Positions 45,618-55,930 of a stretch of 64,000 bases of DNA are shown here, piece after piece (the first letter of the stretch is position 1; the number at the start of each line of letters is the position of its first letter). The translations under genes were made by a program, and so were the position numbers. The stretch is taken from assembly GCA_022747635.1 (NCBI GenBank), contig JAKTNV010000006.1, positions 67,728,590 through 67,792,589 on the forward strand. Direction: 5' to 3'. Under the pieces are notes generated by a model. It did not search any database, was not told the origin of the DNA, and saw nothing but the letters and a program-made list of their open reading frames with translations. This stretch comes from Hetaerina americana. Its lineage: Eukaryota > Arthropoda > Insecta > Odonata > Calopterygidae.

Positions 45618-46845
45618 ATGAGTGTATTGAAGAAAATAAGATTAGATTGGGGGGATAGGAGGCTAATCCACAAACTATACACGCCTGAGACTGCTCAGAT
45701 ACGAGTGGGGAATGATGAGTCCGGATGGACAGTGTTTGGGAGAGATGTATGGCGGGGCTGTCCATTATCACCAGTGCTATTCAACGTGTGTGCGGAGGAA
45801 ATGATTGAAGAGGCATGGGAAGAACTGGATGTAGGAATGAAAGTCAGCGGGGAATAGAAAAATCAAGTTTTCTGATAATCAAGCTCTAGTTTGTTAGTTA
45901 ACGAAAGGGTTGCAAGTATTGCTGAGTGAATGGAAAACTCAGTGCGATAGATACGGTATGAGAATCACTATATATAAAATAAAGGTAATGTGATTTGCCA
46001 GATAGAGAAAGCCTAAGCTTAACATTAAAATAGGAAGGCTAAAACTAGAGCAGGGGGAACGGTTTACGTAACTTCGAAGTGTTCTGGACCAACATGGTCA
46101 AAGTAGTAGGGACCTAAGGAGAAGAATTACGCTAGGCTAAGAGGCTTTCACAAGGATGAGGGGGTTGATGGCAGGGAAGTTGAGTAAGGATGTTAAGAAA
46201 AGGCTCGTGAAAACTTAATACGTGAAAGCTATGTACGGCGTGGAAACGTGGTCATTGAAGCAGGAGAATATGCGTAGATTGGAGGCTTTTGAAATGTAGG
46301 TCTGGAGAAGGATGGATTGGGTGAATTTGACTGAAAGTAATACAAATGAGGAAGTACTAGGTATGGTGGGCGAAGAAAGGGGATTATTGGGAGAAATCAT
46401 TAGGAGGAAAGAAAAATTGATGAAACGCGTTTTTATTGGCCGTGAGATGCTGAAGACTATGATAGAGGGGAGAATGTTAGGCAAACAAGCAAATGACAGG
46501 AATAGAATAGATGTTGGAAGGAATAAAGGGAGGAAGGAAGTGTACAAAGAAGATGAAGGAAAATGCAACAATTTCAGAGTTTAAAATTCATTCGCCTTGA
46601 CTGGGATGATTTTTAAACTCTGAAATTGTTGCATTGAAATGCACATTAGCGGATGTCTCCGTTAAAAGTTACTGTTTCGGCATCTCCCGCAGTTACTTTG
46701 GAAGATGAAGGAATTTTAGAGTAGGATGTTGGTTTGTGTTTTGTTAGGAGAAGCAAAATATATAGTTGATAGTTTTGTCCATATTCATCCTGTAAAACCT
46801 ACCTTATCCGGTTGATTACTTAATAATAATAATAATAATCCTGCT
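45618..46845 (+). mobile_element. family A LINE 3' half with (AAT)n tail
   Basis: Plus frames: DRRLIHKLYTPETAQIRVGN, VFGRDVWRGCPLSPVLFNVC (RT motif B, GCPLSP) and EEAWEELDVGMKVSGE. Then come broken frames, and the C-terminal block LEAFEMWVWRRMDWVNLTES, NTNEEVLGMVGEERGLLGEI and FIGREMLKTMIEGRMLGKQA. The 3' end runs into CCTACCTTATCCGG and an AAT microsatellite at about 46823-46842. A foldback SINE at 46562-46701 is inserted just before the end. GCPLSP and the WRRM C-terminus support an RTE-like clade. Confidence 0.88.
46562..46701 (+). repeat. minimal foldback SINE with 12-bp target duplication
   Basis: Perfect 25-nt arms (46562-46586 and 46611-46635) around a 24-nt loop that keeps only the scrap CATTCGCCTTGACTGGG of the tRNA-like head. 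The conserved tail ATTGAAATGCACATTAGCGG...CATCTCCCGCAG follows. The exact 12-bp duplication AAGATGAAGGAA (46550-46561 and 46702-46713) flanks it. It is inserted in the 3' part of a family A LINE. Confidence 0.93.
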
Positions 46846-47758
46846 ATTTTATCATATCGAAGTTATTGCGTCTATTCCGTGTTTACTCAGCGCCTATAGC
46901 ACATAGAAACTATCTGAAAATCGAAGTACAAAAACTTAATTTTTATTCAGCCGAGTTTTTCCTTTATCTAGGTCATACATTTACACAAACACCTCACATC
47001 TTATCTATGTCAAGTTAATAAAAACCTCTTTATCTGGATCACTCCATCCACCATATATAATGTGCAGCTGTCCCGCAAACCCTCAAAAAACGATACCTGT
47101 AAGATGTGTAGTTCCCAGGACTACCTTTATCAGTAGGCCAATATGACCTAGAAATGAAAAAAAGCTCAACGGGAATATAAATGAATTGCATGCAAAATCA
47201 TTTTATTTTGTGGAAAAACCGTAAAATTGTCTACTACTTACCCATTGCTAAAGTTATAGTAAATATGAAAACTATTCCAATAGCCTTCTAGTGTGTTTGA
47301 TGAAGGTTTTTTTTTAGGTTTAGGCATGCTGTTTTCATTTAATCCTGATCAGTTCTTTTATGAGAATTGCAAAGGTGAAAAATCATTCCTGTGCTCAACC
47401 TTCTCAAATTTATCTATTTGAATAAACTAGACATAATATGGTTAGCATAAGGTATTTTTTCTAATTTATTCTGAGGATTCAATTAAATTAGGCGTACTAT
47501 AAGTATTTGGGAATTGTTGTGCTGCTCTGTTTGTGTATGAAATCATCAAAATAACTTCATAAACCTTTTCGTATATCTATAAAATTTAGAATGATTACAT
47601 TTTTGTTTAATTGAAGGCTGATGGAAACAAATGAGAATGTCCAATTAATATAGTGGCAAAATTCATTATGATTAACTTAATTTATTCTTGACTCAAGCGA
47701 CGTACCACCAAATTTATTTTATCCTAGGAAATTACCATTGACGACGCTCGCGGGGAAC
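46846..47758. other. AT-rich spacer, nothing recognised
   Basis: No supported features. Confidence 0.45.
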
Positions 47759-48199
47759 TCAACATCCATATCTTTCAACGAGCTTAAGTGCACTTAGTTT
47801 ATCCAACTGTTTTAGCTTAGCCTGTTTACTCTTCGCTGCGCCGGTTTCCTCTTCGTCGCAGGACGAGCATAGCTGAGCTTTTGGCCATATATTCATTTTC
47901 TGGATGAAACATATTTCGTCAGTAGTGTGATGACATGGCCTCCCAAATCTACGTGAATTGCATTCTAACTCTTTGAATAAACCAGAAACAGCTAATTTTA
48001 TTTTAGTATTACGTTAAGGAGGTAAAATGTTCTCGATGATATAGTTTTTGCTAGAAATCAAATTTGCAAAAGAATTTAAAACTCTAAAACCCCTATGGTT
48101 AACTTCGGTAATAATATGTGCTTTGAAAATATGCTCTTCGATTCCTAGTCTCCAATGAGGAGACTCAGAATCGGAGACAATATTGAAATATAAAATCAC
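47759..48199 (-). pseudogene. 147-codon coding-like frame with one internal stop
   Basis: On the minus strand a single frame runs from ATG at 48199 through 61 codons (ending ENILPP) to TAA at 48014-48016. It then continues in the same frame for 84 more codons to TGA at 47759-47761. The second part includes GLFKELECNSRRFGRP, FIQKMNIWPKAQLCSSCDEE and SKQAKLKQLDKLSALKLVER. A CxxC pair and a charged C-terminal helix look protein-like. The WP...CSSC shape faintly recalls the end of sulfhydryl-oxidase proteins, but I do not claim homology. A decayed gene or transposon, or a terminal exon from 48013 down, are the main options. Confidence 0.35.
48122..48177. repeat. small hairpin inside the frame
   Basis: GATTC, CTAGTCTCC, a 5-nt loop and GGAGACTCAGAATC form a stem of about 14 bp near 48139-48172. 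Confidence 0.5.
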
Positions 48200-50279
48200 A
48201 ATTTACGTTCATTACATAACCTGAAGAGTGATGAATTATATCACTTGATGTCAGAATGTATAACTTGGCAACGTAAAAGGGAATTCCTTCAATTAATCTT
48301 AATATGGCCAAAACGAAAGAACTAATCCCATTGAGCTCTGTGACCTCTGGTCAACGTGTAAAACGCACTTTGCCATTGTCTCTCTCCGACGCTTTCATTT
48401 ACTCCTGAGTTTTTACTCTGTTGTCAACGACTACAGCATCCTGATAGGCGGTTACCCCGCTCTCGGCTCATACCTTCAAAATTGACGAACGGATAGGTGG
48501 ATGGGCTTTTGGACGCCGGCGTAAGGTGATTCACCTTCGCCTTTCAGAATTTTCTACTAATCTCTTTAAGTCAACGAATCACGCTGAGCACAGTTAACTC
48601 GATTAGTTAGGCACGTTTGTTCTAGTTCACACAACTTATCTTGATATTTGTTATTGTTATTTATTATGCAAAGGATTATCGTGCAGTTAGAAAATAAAAT
48701 AAGTATGGTGGAGCGTATGCATATAATGAGTGCATGTATCGTAGTGTTTCAATGAAAATCGCTAAACATGCGTTTCAATCAGGATCGAATGAACATTCAG
48801 AGAGATGATAGTCGGTCACAATAGTCCTACTATTAGGTTGGCTGTTCTTATCAAAAGCTTGTGGAAAATGATGGTGTATCATTAGGCATAGTACAATGAA
48901 AAGAGATATGAATTCTCCAAATATAGACTAAATAATGTCTTGTATTTGTGGGAAAATCACGCTACTGGATAATCTAAACGGCCGCGCAAGACAGACGTGA
49001 TAAATCTCACAAAATCACGCTGTCAGCGAAAGCAGTTTTGTTTAATTAAAGCCTCATTATATAACTGTTATTAATGCACCGCTATATTTCCCCGTTTTCC
49101 CAATTATTTTAACACAGAGTGGTTGTTTCTTGTTTGATTGTGAATTTTATTATAGTTTATGTTTGAATCTATTGTTTCCTAATTAACTGATCATTAAATC
49201 TGTAAATAATTTACGAATGCATTAAATAATTGAATCATAGTAAATTCCAATCAAAGTCTCGATGTCTTTACCGCTGCTTAAAATTTTGATCATCCTCTTT
49301 ATTTGATTTAATGAATTGAAACAATATGAAACGATTAAATATTCCTAACACAAATAAGAATAGTTCGAGTCATTGAATGGTAGCGTAATTCAAAATTAAA
49401 AACTTTCAAAAATAATACCCGATTAGAGCAGATAAATTTAAATTTTTAAGCAAATCGTACTGCTGAGTCGTATCTTCACGGAGTTTCATTTTAGCAGTAA
49501 CTAAACCTAAAATAACTAGAGTCACCGAAGAGCCAAGTTAAAAAAAAATTAGCAAAAACCTAAGGATATATTACCGAAAGCAACAGGTTGAAATATGCAA
49601 GGCAATTAAGAACTGCTGTGGCGACGGGAGAAAGAAGGTCTGACAGAATATGCTTTTGCATTGAGAGCAAAGCGGTGACAACTACATTTACTTGTCTCCT
49701 ACAGTGACTCGTTAATATGCCGCTGTTAAATCATGTCAAAAAATACGCGGCGCTTTTTTTATGACACCTCATTATATGCTGGAAAAATAAGTATCTAGCT
49801 ATCAGAAAAATACTTGCTATAAAACACGAATAATCGAGCTACAGCGACTAAATCGTACTACAGCGAATTGAATTCATAAACATAATTCAAAACTGATGAG
49901 AAATGGTTTTACGTTCACAAATATCAACATTAATTATAACGGAGTCAAGTACAAAGTAAACTAATTGTTCACGACACCGAAAGAGATTAGGAATTTCCCT
50001 CTTTTAGAAATGATATTATCCTCAAGGAAAGTTACGTAGAAAAAAAACTAGGAAAAATTTGTCCTGGCTGACTGTAAAAACTGAATGTGAATTTCAAAGT
50101 AAGAACTCAATGCAATATACAGCAGAAGCGATCATTGAACCTTTCTCTGAGAACAGTTATTACATCAAATTTGGTGTATCCGCCTTCGCCGGCATATATT
50201 GAAATACATAGTGAAAGTATTTAGATATAGTTTTATATTATAACCACCTATATTGTCATACGTACGTACCTTTCGACTT
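48200..50279. other. mostly AT-rich, nothing recognised
   Basis: A moderately GC-rich part at 48355-48545 shows no frame or repeat I can name. The rest is AT-rich. Confidence 0.45.
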
Positions 50280-50890
50280 CGAAGTGGTGGCCGTCCTATC
50301 CTGTATTTTGAGAGCTGAGAAGCAAGTCCCTTCCGAACACACTCCTTTGCCGGACACTCACGAAACTACTCTTCTACGCCTCCAATCCACTCCGTTTGAA
50401 TTCAGCCGAACGGGACGGGGAGGTTGGGAGGAAGGAGGGGAAGGGAGGGACGTGTTTCGTGGGTAGGAGAGTGGAGACAAGCAGTTAAGAACGACTTGTC
50501 CCAAGCCGACACCTTCCCTAAACCCCGTTTCGATTTGTTATCCAGGCTGCTGAATCTGTCCTTGCTCTTGAATGATGGCACCGTAATGTTTTCCTGCTGC
50601 TACTATTTCCAATGTGACGCCCTCCCTCCCAACGTTAACTCCCAACCACCCCAAACCCGAGCCACCCACATGTTCATCGGTCTCAAACCCCACTCCTTTC
50701 TCTTATCTGCCGCATATCTCTGCCGCTCCCATGTTTCACAAAGACCGTTCATCAAGTGTTCTGGACTTCCCTTTTCTGCCATCCTTTGCATTTTTCTTCT
50801 CTTCCTGGCCAATTTTTAAAAATCTCCTCCTCCCTCCCACGAGCAGGCTTTGGAGTGGGGGATGCTTTAAGTCACGATTGGTCACCTAAC
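50280..50890. other. GC-rich island with G-runs, possible promoter region
   Basis: GC- and CpG-rich, with closely spaced G runs at about 50410-50450 (near-G4) and a C-rich half after 50600. Overlapping frames on both strands have no known domains. It lies about 7 kb upstream, in minus-strand sense, of the convertase coding exon, so it is one candidate for that gene's promoter or untranslated exon. That is inference only. Confidence 0.3.
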
Positions 50891-50980
50891 TCTCCCTCGT
50901 AAAATATTCTTCATTATGGATAAGTTAGTGAACCTTAAGGGTTACTTAAGGAAGATTATTGGAATATTCTGGATTATAAT

Positions 50981-51480
50981 ACAACAATTGCAGAGTGTAA
51001 AAATCATTCGCCTTGACCGGGATCCTGGTCTCTGAAATTACACTCAGGAATAGTTACATTGTAATGCACATAAGTGGATGACTCCGTCAACGAGATACTG
51101 TCACGGAATCTCCTGCAATTTCTTGTAATTTGTCAAACGTAAAACACCCTCTGTGATTAAAGTTGGCTTTTACCTCATGTACTGTAGTTCATCGCGCATG
51201 ACTACGAATGCGTGTGGCATTGTACGTACGGTATTTCGTCACAACATCTTGTTGCTTTAAAGCCTCAGAAAAAAAATTCGGAGCGTAAGAGGACGCCTTG
51301 ATATATTAAGTGGCTGAAGCACTAGGCCAGACATTGAGGATTCCGAGATCGTATTCTCGTCAAGGCGAATGATTTTAACACTGCAATTATTGCCTTGTAC
51401 AACCCTGCAATGTACCCTGTATATTAGCGGATGACTCCATTAAATGATTACCGTCACGGCATCCTCCGTAGTTTCTTGTA
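50981..51480 (+). repeat. composite foldback SINE plus full-length-like SINE
   Basis: The left half (50981-51125) is a foldback copy with an internally deleted head and a tail, CATAAGTGGATGACTCCGTC...GTCACGGAATCTCCTGC. The right half (51203-51480) carries the family 5' module ACTACGAATGCGTGTGGCAT, a plus-strand tRNA-like head (GGACGCCTTGATATATTAAG...CAAGGCG) and a second tail. The outer flanks ATTCTGGATTATAAT (50966-50980) and ATTCTGGATAATATT (51481-51495) match at 13 of 15 positions. The whole 500 bp may therefore have inserted as one unit. Confidence 0.7.
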
Positions 51481-51495
51481 ATTCTGGATAATATT

Positions 51496-52561
51496 TTATT
51501 GCCACTACCTATATGGAGGTTGTGTGAGTGTGGGGTATTATTTTAACCGAAAACAACATGGCAAATCTTAATTTCTTGAGTAAATATAAATATGAGAACG
51601 TGAATTATTAAGAATTATTTTTCTGACTGAGGAAATACTATGAACTAGAGGCTATCAGAGTGCTACTTTACGAGACTATTCAAAGAAATGCACTGGGACA
51701 CCCGGAACTTTATAAACCAGGGTTATAAAAGCGAGACTACAAACATCGTTTAACTATTGAAAGCACTCACAGTGAGTTTATAATTAAATGAGTTGTTTTT
51801 AAAAGGGAAATATTCATAATTTAATAAGTCTATTTAAATATTATACTCTATGATTAGTTTGTTTACACAATTAAATAATTATTTATTTCGAAAAATATGC
51901 AAGAATGTTGTCTTAACTAGGCTAGTGAAAGATGGAACTCTAAACTACACATGAAATTTGCTCTATTTCCTCTGTTAATTTGTTCTGCCATGACATGAAC
52001 ATCTGTTTTATTTTAACCTCAGGCAATCTAAACATAATTTTTGCTGCCTCTTCGGCGCTACACCAAAAAATAATTTATTATAACTTCCACTTAGTGATGT
52101 GTCGCTATCGGCAAACGGCTACCCACTCCTCCGCTACTCCAGGATCCGTGATAAATATCGAAAGAGAGTGAATTGCATTTAAGAAATTTTAGGCACAATT
52201 GATTTTTAATGGAACTCTTCAAAATGCAGTAATTTCACTACTAAAGCTATAGACTATTGAAATGCATAATAATTTGAAGCCAATCGTGGCTCTGAACTAA
52301 CTTCTCAACCGTTTCTCGTTACTGTTCTTGTAGTTATTCTATTTCTTTTCTCTATATCCAATTTTTCAGGTACCATCACTTCCTACAAGGAGGTGAGATT
52401 GAGGTAATGTGAACGCCGGACTAATTTAGGCATTAGACCTGGCTGCTAATAATTCCGACGGTTATTTTATTCATGATTTATATCTTGTAAATTTAAGATC
52501 ATACTCGCCTAACTAGTGTGACCCATGACACTGAAAAAAAAATTTTAATACGCCTAGGTTT
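51496..52561. other. AT-rich spacer, nothing recognised
   Basis: No supported features. Confidence 0.45.
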
Positions 52562-52727
52562 TGTGTTGAAAATTTTGTTGATAAAAAATTATCTTAAGGT
52601 CTTAAGGTAGAACACAATAAAATATACCTATATATATGTATTATATATATAATATATATATACCTGTATATATATATATATAATAATATATATATATATA
52701 ATTATATATATACATTTATATATATAA

Positions 52728-52780
<53 letters not shown>

Positions 52781-52835
52781 GAAGTGATAATTTTATTGCA
52801 TGATTAAATTGACACCTTTTGCGATGCCATCATTA
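52562..52835 (+). repeat. (TA)n-containing dispersed repeat, copy 1
   Basis: Left flank GTGTTGAAAAT...GTAGAACACAATAAAATATA, a long TA microsatellite (52623-52778), and right flank AAGTGATAATTTTATTGCAT, then GATTAAATTGAC...CCATCATTATG. Both flanks recur in the same order at 53535-53655, so the microsatellite is an internal, expanded part of a repeat unit. Confidence 0.78.
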
Positions 52836-53174
52836 TGAAAGGTTACTAGCTCACAGCTCCGTAGGCATTTCGCACTAACATGTCAAACAATTGCTTGGCA
52901 GGTGTAGGGAATGATACTAAATATTTTCTAAACTTAGATTATTCTTATAAGAGCTACCTTCCAAGTGAATCATTTATTATATCATTCTTATTCTTGTGCT
53001 TCTGTTTGTAGCTGCATGTAGTAAGGAGGAATCACTGGCTATGCATGATAGGCACACGGCATTTTGTAGCTTATTTTGCATTTATTTCAAATAGAAGTAT
53101 TTTTCAGTCCTTGAAGGGGGTAGAAAAAGTATTTTATGTTGAACGACTCATTATAGAATATGCTGTGTCCGGTT

Positions 53175-53460
53175 TTATTTCCAAGTGTACCTTTTCTTAG
53201 CGAGAGTAAGCGGTAGGATATGTTTTGCCATTTCTGCGGCACGCTTTAATTCGTACCCTGAGGCTGGGGTCTCTCTCAAAAAGTCTGGTTTTGTAACAGC
53301 CTCTCGAAAAGCACCAAAGCTCCCTGAACCACGGAAGTCCTGTAGTTGCCTTTTCTCCCAGTCTTTCATAGAAATTGTAACCCTTAAACCCTTTTCCATC
53401 TGCAAAACGCAGGTTTTTGTGAAAGCCCCATATCATTTCCTTTTTCGTCCCTAATGGCAC
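53175..53460 (-). other. unrecognised open-frame-dense segment
   Basis: Within about 290 bp, two overlapping minus-strand frames (87 and 76 codons) and one plus-strand frame (89 codons) are open. This is unusual in such AT-rich DNA and suggests a once-coding or GC-richer inserted segment. The minus frame with RGSGSFGAFREAVTKPDFLR and ASGYELKRAAEMAKHILPLT looks the most protein-like. No family is recognised. Confidence 0.3.
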
Positions 53461-53534
53461 GCCGAAGTTGTAAAGCTTGTGAGAATAAAATCCTCACCTC
53501 GATACGATCGATTGTTGAACATTTTCCTTAAGCT

Positions 53535-53655
53535 GTGTTGAAAATATATCTGAAGTTAGAACACAATGAAATATAATTATATATATATAGATAAGTGATA
53601 ATTGTGTTGCATGATTAAATTTACGCCTTTTGATGTGCCATCACTATGCGTTCTG
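53535..53655 (+). repeat. (TA)n-containing dispersed repeat, copy 2
   Basis: GTGTTGAAAAT...GTTAGAACACAATGAAATATA, only a short TA run, then AAGTGATAATTGTGTTGCAT and GATTAAATTTACGCC...CCATCACTATG. It matches copy 1 with roughly 15-20 percent differences, but the TA tract is far shorter. Confidence 0.75.
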
Positions 53656-54050
53656 GCTTCAGCTTGTAGATCTTTTTTTCCCCATTCAAGTCTTTCGAGA
53701 AGAGAAGAAATAATCTGGTTCCCTATAAATAAGTACATGCCGGAGTCTAATCTCCTTTCTCCAAGGAATTGTGAAACATTTACATGATTATCCCATGAAA
53801 GTAATTTGTCATCTATCACACTACTGTATTTCAATATTAATCTGTTTCTTGAACTTCATTCCCATTAAAGAAAATCTCTCCATTCTTGACGATTCCGTGG
53901 TCGTGGTATTCTCAAACATTCTGTACAAATGCCGAAATCCAATTAAGTTGTTTCGAACTTTAATAAATGTGAGTTTATTAAAAGTCGAATCGATTTTAAT
54001 AGACTCAGTCTTCTGTGAGACTTTTAAAGTGTCATTTCTCAATATTATTT
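53656..54050 (-). mobile_element. possible decayed LINE RT C-terminal fragment
   Basis: A minus-strand frame reads SSVIDDKLLSWDNHVNVSQF then ERRLDSGMYLF. This resembles the block after LINE RT motif C (family pattern YLGV.IDDKLSW..HV), and the upstream frame could be the preceding region. The match is short and there is no catalytic FADD, so this is tentative. Confidence 0.35.
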
Positions 54051-54426
54051 ACACTGAAACGTCACGTCCTCAATAATAAAATTATTAGAAAGATAATTAG
54101 GGATTGGTCAAGGTCTAGACGCGAAAATTTCATCTTTATATCCAGGCTCGACGGTTTCGTGTTTGGAAGTCCAAATACCGTAACGTTTTGACTATTTAAC
54201 TCACAATCAAATGGCTTATGACCATTTATTTGCTATCTTAACAAATTAGACAACTAAATGAAATTTAACCGGCATTGAAACCCCAAATGTTATTTGGTTT
54301 TTGCTAAAAATAATCATAAAAATATTTGATTGAAGAGTAGTCTTTAGTCGAAGTTACATATGAACAGTTGTGAGAAATTATGTATACACATATACATACA
54401 AGTGTGTACATATAAATAAATAAATG

Positions 54427-54427
<1 letters not shown>

Positions 54428-54513
<86 letters not shown>
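54428..54513. repeat. (TA)n microsatellite
   Basis: An almost pure TA run with one or two G interruptions. The Tyr-Ile repeat frames it produces on the minus strand are artefacts. Confidence 0.95.
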
Positions 54514-54516
<3 letters not shown>

Positions 54517-54773
54517 TGTATATAGGAGTAACTCCTCTTACTCTGGTGAAGGTGGCTCGGACCACCGAAATACAAAGAAGTTCTTTATTTCCATTAATCA
54601 TTTAAAAAAATACCTTTGACGCTTATATATACCTAGCCTTGTATGTACTGACATGCGCATAAAACATTGAAGAATGCCTAAAAGGTGTTATATCTCTTCA
54701 AAATATGTATCAATTAAGTGCTCCATTTTAGGTTATTGTTTGTTTGGATAGGCAAGTGAATATGTTACTTCTT

Positions 54774-55058
54774 CAATGCAACAATTTCAGAGCGTAAAAA
54801 TCATTCGCCTTGACTGGGACTCGAACCCAGATCCCTCAATATCCGGTCGAGTGCTTTAGCCACTTAAGCTACCGAGGCGTCCTCTTAAACTCTGAAATTT
54901 TGGGGCTTAAAGCACTCGACCGGATATTGAGGGATCTGGGTTCGAGTCCCAGTCAAGGCGAATGATTTTTACGCTCTGAAATTGTTGCATTGAAATGCAC
55001 ATTAGCGGATGACTCCGTTAAAAGTTACTGTTGCGGCATCTCCCGCAGTTTCTTTGGA
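54774..55058 (+). repeat. foldback tRNA-SINE with perfect 84-nt arms
   Basis: Arms at 54775-54858 and 54908-54991 are identical when one is reverse-complemented, with a 49-nt loop. Each arm contains most of the tRNA-like head, and the left one holds it complete. The conserved tail CACATTAGCGGATGACTCCG...GGCATCTCCCGCAG follows to 55058. An exact 12-bp duplication ATGTTACTTCTT (54762-54773 and 55059-55070) flanks it. Perfect arms and flanks mark it as the youngest copy in the window. Confidence 0.95.
54806..54879 (-). other. tRNA-like cloverleaf inside foldback SINE
   Basis: On the minus strand, 74 nt fold as a near-complete tRNA: acceptor CGCCTCG/CAAGGCG (6 of 7 pairs), D stem GCTT/AAGC, anticodon stem CTCGA/TTGAG around CCGGATA, T stem CTGGG/CCCAG around TTCGAGT. 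Box A is TAGCTTAAGTGG (complement of 54860-54871) and the B box is GGTTCGAGTCC (complement of 54817-54827). Position 33 is C instead of the invariant U. That, and its embedding in a repeat, argue against a working tRNA, but Pol III transcription is plausible. Confidence 0.8.
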
Positions 55059-55070
55059 ATGTTACTTCTT

Positions 55071-55639
55071 TACAGTCTTTACGTATTATAAAGATTCACT
55101 GATCGGAAATGAGTATTCGTTCATAATAATTACGTCCCCATATTCAATAGGAAAAATGATGAAATTTAAAAAATTTTAAATCGTTTGTAATTACCATCTA
55201 ACGTGTTGCTTGCCTTCCGTTGGCGTTACGATATATCTTTCCTTATCCAACTCGTGCGGAATTAAAAAATCTTAAAAAATTGGTTAATCTCTTTATATAC
55301 GCATTAAACTCGGTCTAAGCTTTAGGGGTGTGTACGAATGCCTAATCTGTAATTATTTATCCCCAGAAATAAAGGCTTTTGAGATTTCTTGTTAATTAAT
55401 ACCTCTTAAATGCCTCTCCGAATCCTATGTAACCCCACAATTTGCGCCGTTGTTAATCCTGAAATCTTTGAACTTGCTGATGCTGAAGAAAAATTCTCTA
55501 CCACTTAAACAGCAAAGAATTATTTGAAATTTCATTCTCTTTGAGTCTAAAAGCGGATTTGAACGTTTTTGCATTCATCTGCTGCGGCCATTGTTTTCAG
55601 CACCTAGTCACATATATTTAAAATCTTGTCTTGTCTTGG
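55071..55639. other. AT-rich spacer, nothing recognised
   Basis: No supported features. Confidence 0.45.
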
Positions 55640-55930
55640 CGCACCGTTTCGTATTGCGCTTACCCTTTTCTCCACTCCCCTAACTTCTTCTCACCTACCT
55701 CCAACCACTCCGCCTCCATAAATAATTAATGGTCGCTCATGTATTATTCACATCCCGTGGACTGGTGTGTAAATTGTTTCCCTCAGCGCTTTCCCAAACC
55801 TTCGGCGGCAAGGAAACTCGTGAACTCTACTCGGACGGGCGTCGTCCTTGCCCGCTAAGGAGGAGGGATGGAGGAAGACGAGAGGCGTGCAGGGGAGAAT
55901 ACAAGTCGAGTTGAAGGGAATTGAATGCGC
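55640..55930. other. GC-rich island of unknown role
   Basis: CpG-rich with overlapping short frames on both strands. No domain. Possibly regulatory, but unproven. Confidence 0.3.

Noticed and set aside
54344..54601. Open frames of 85 and 65 codons rich in Tyr-Ile
   Set aside because: They are translations of the TA microsatellite.
54806..54879. Functional tRNA gene
   Set aside because: The fold is good, but U33 is replaced by C, the acceptor stem has a mismatch and the sequence is part of a dispersed repeat.
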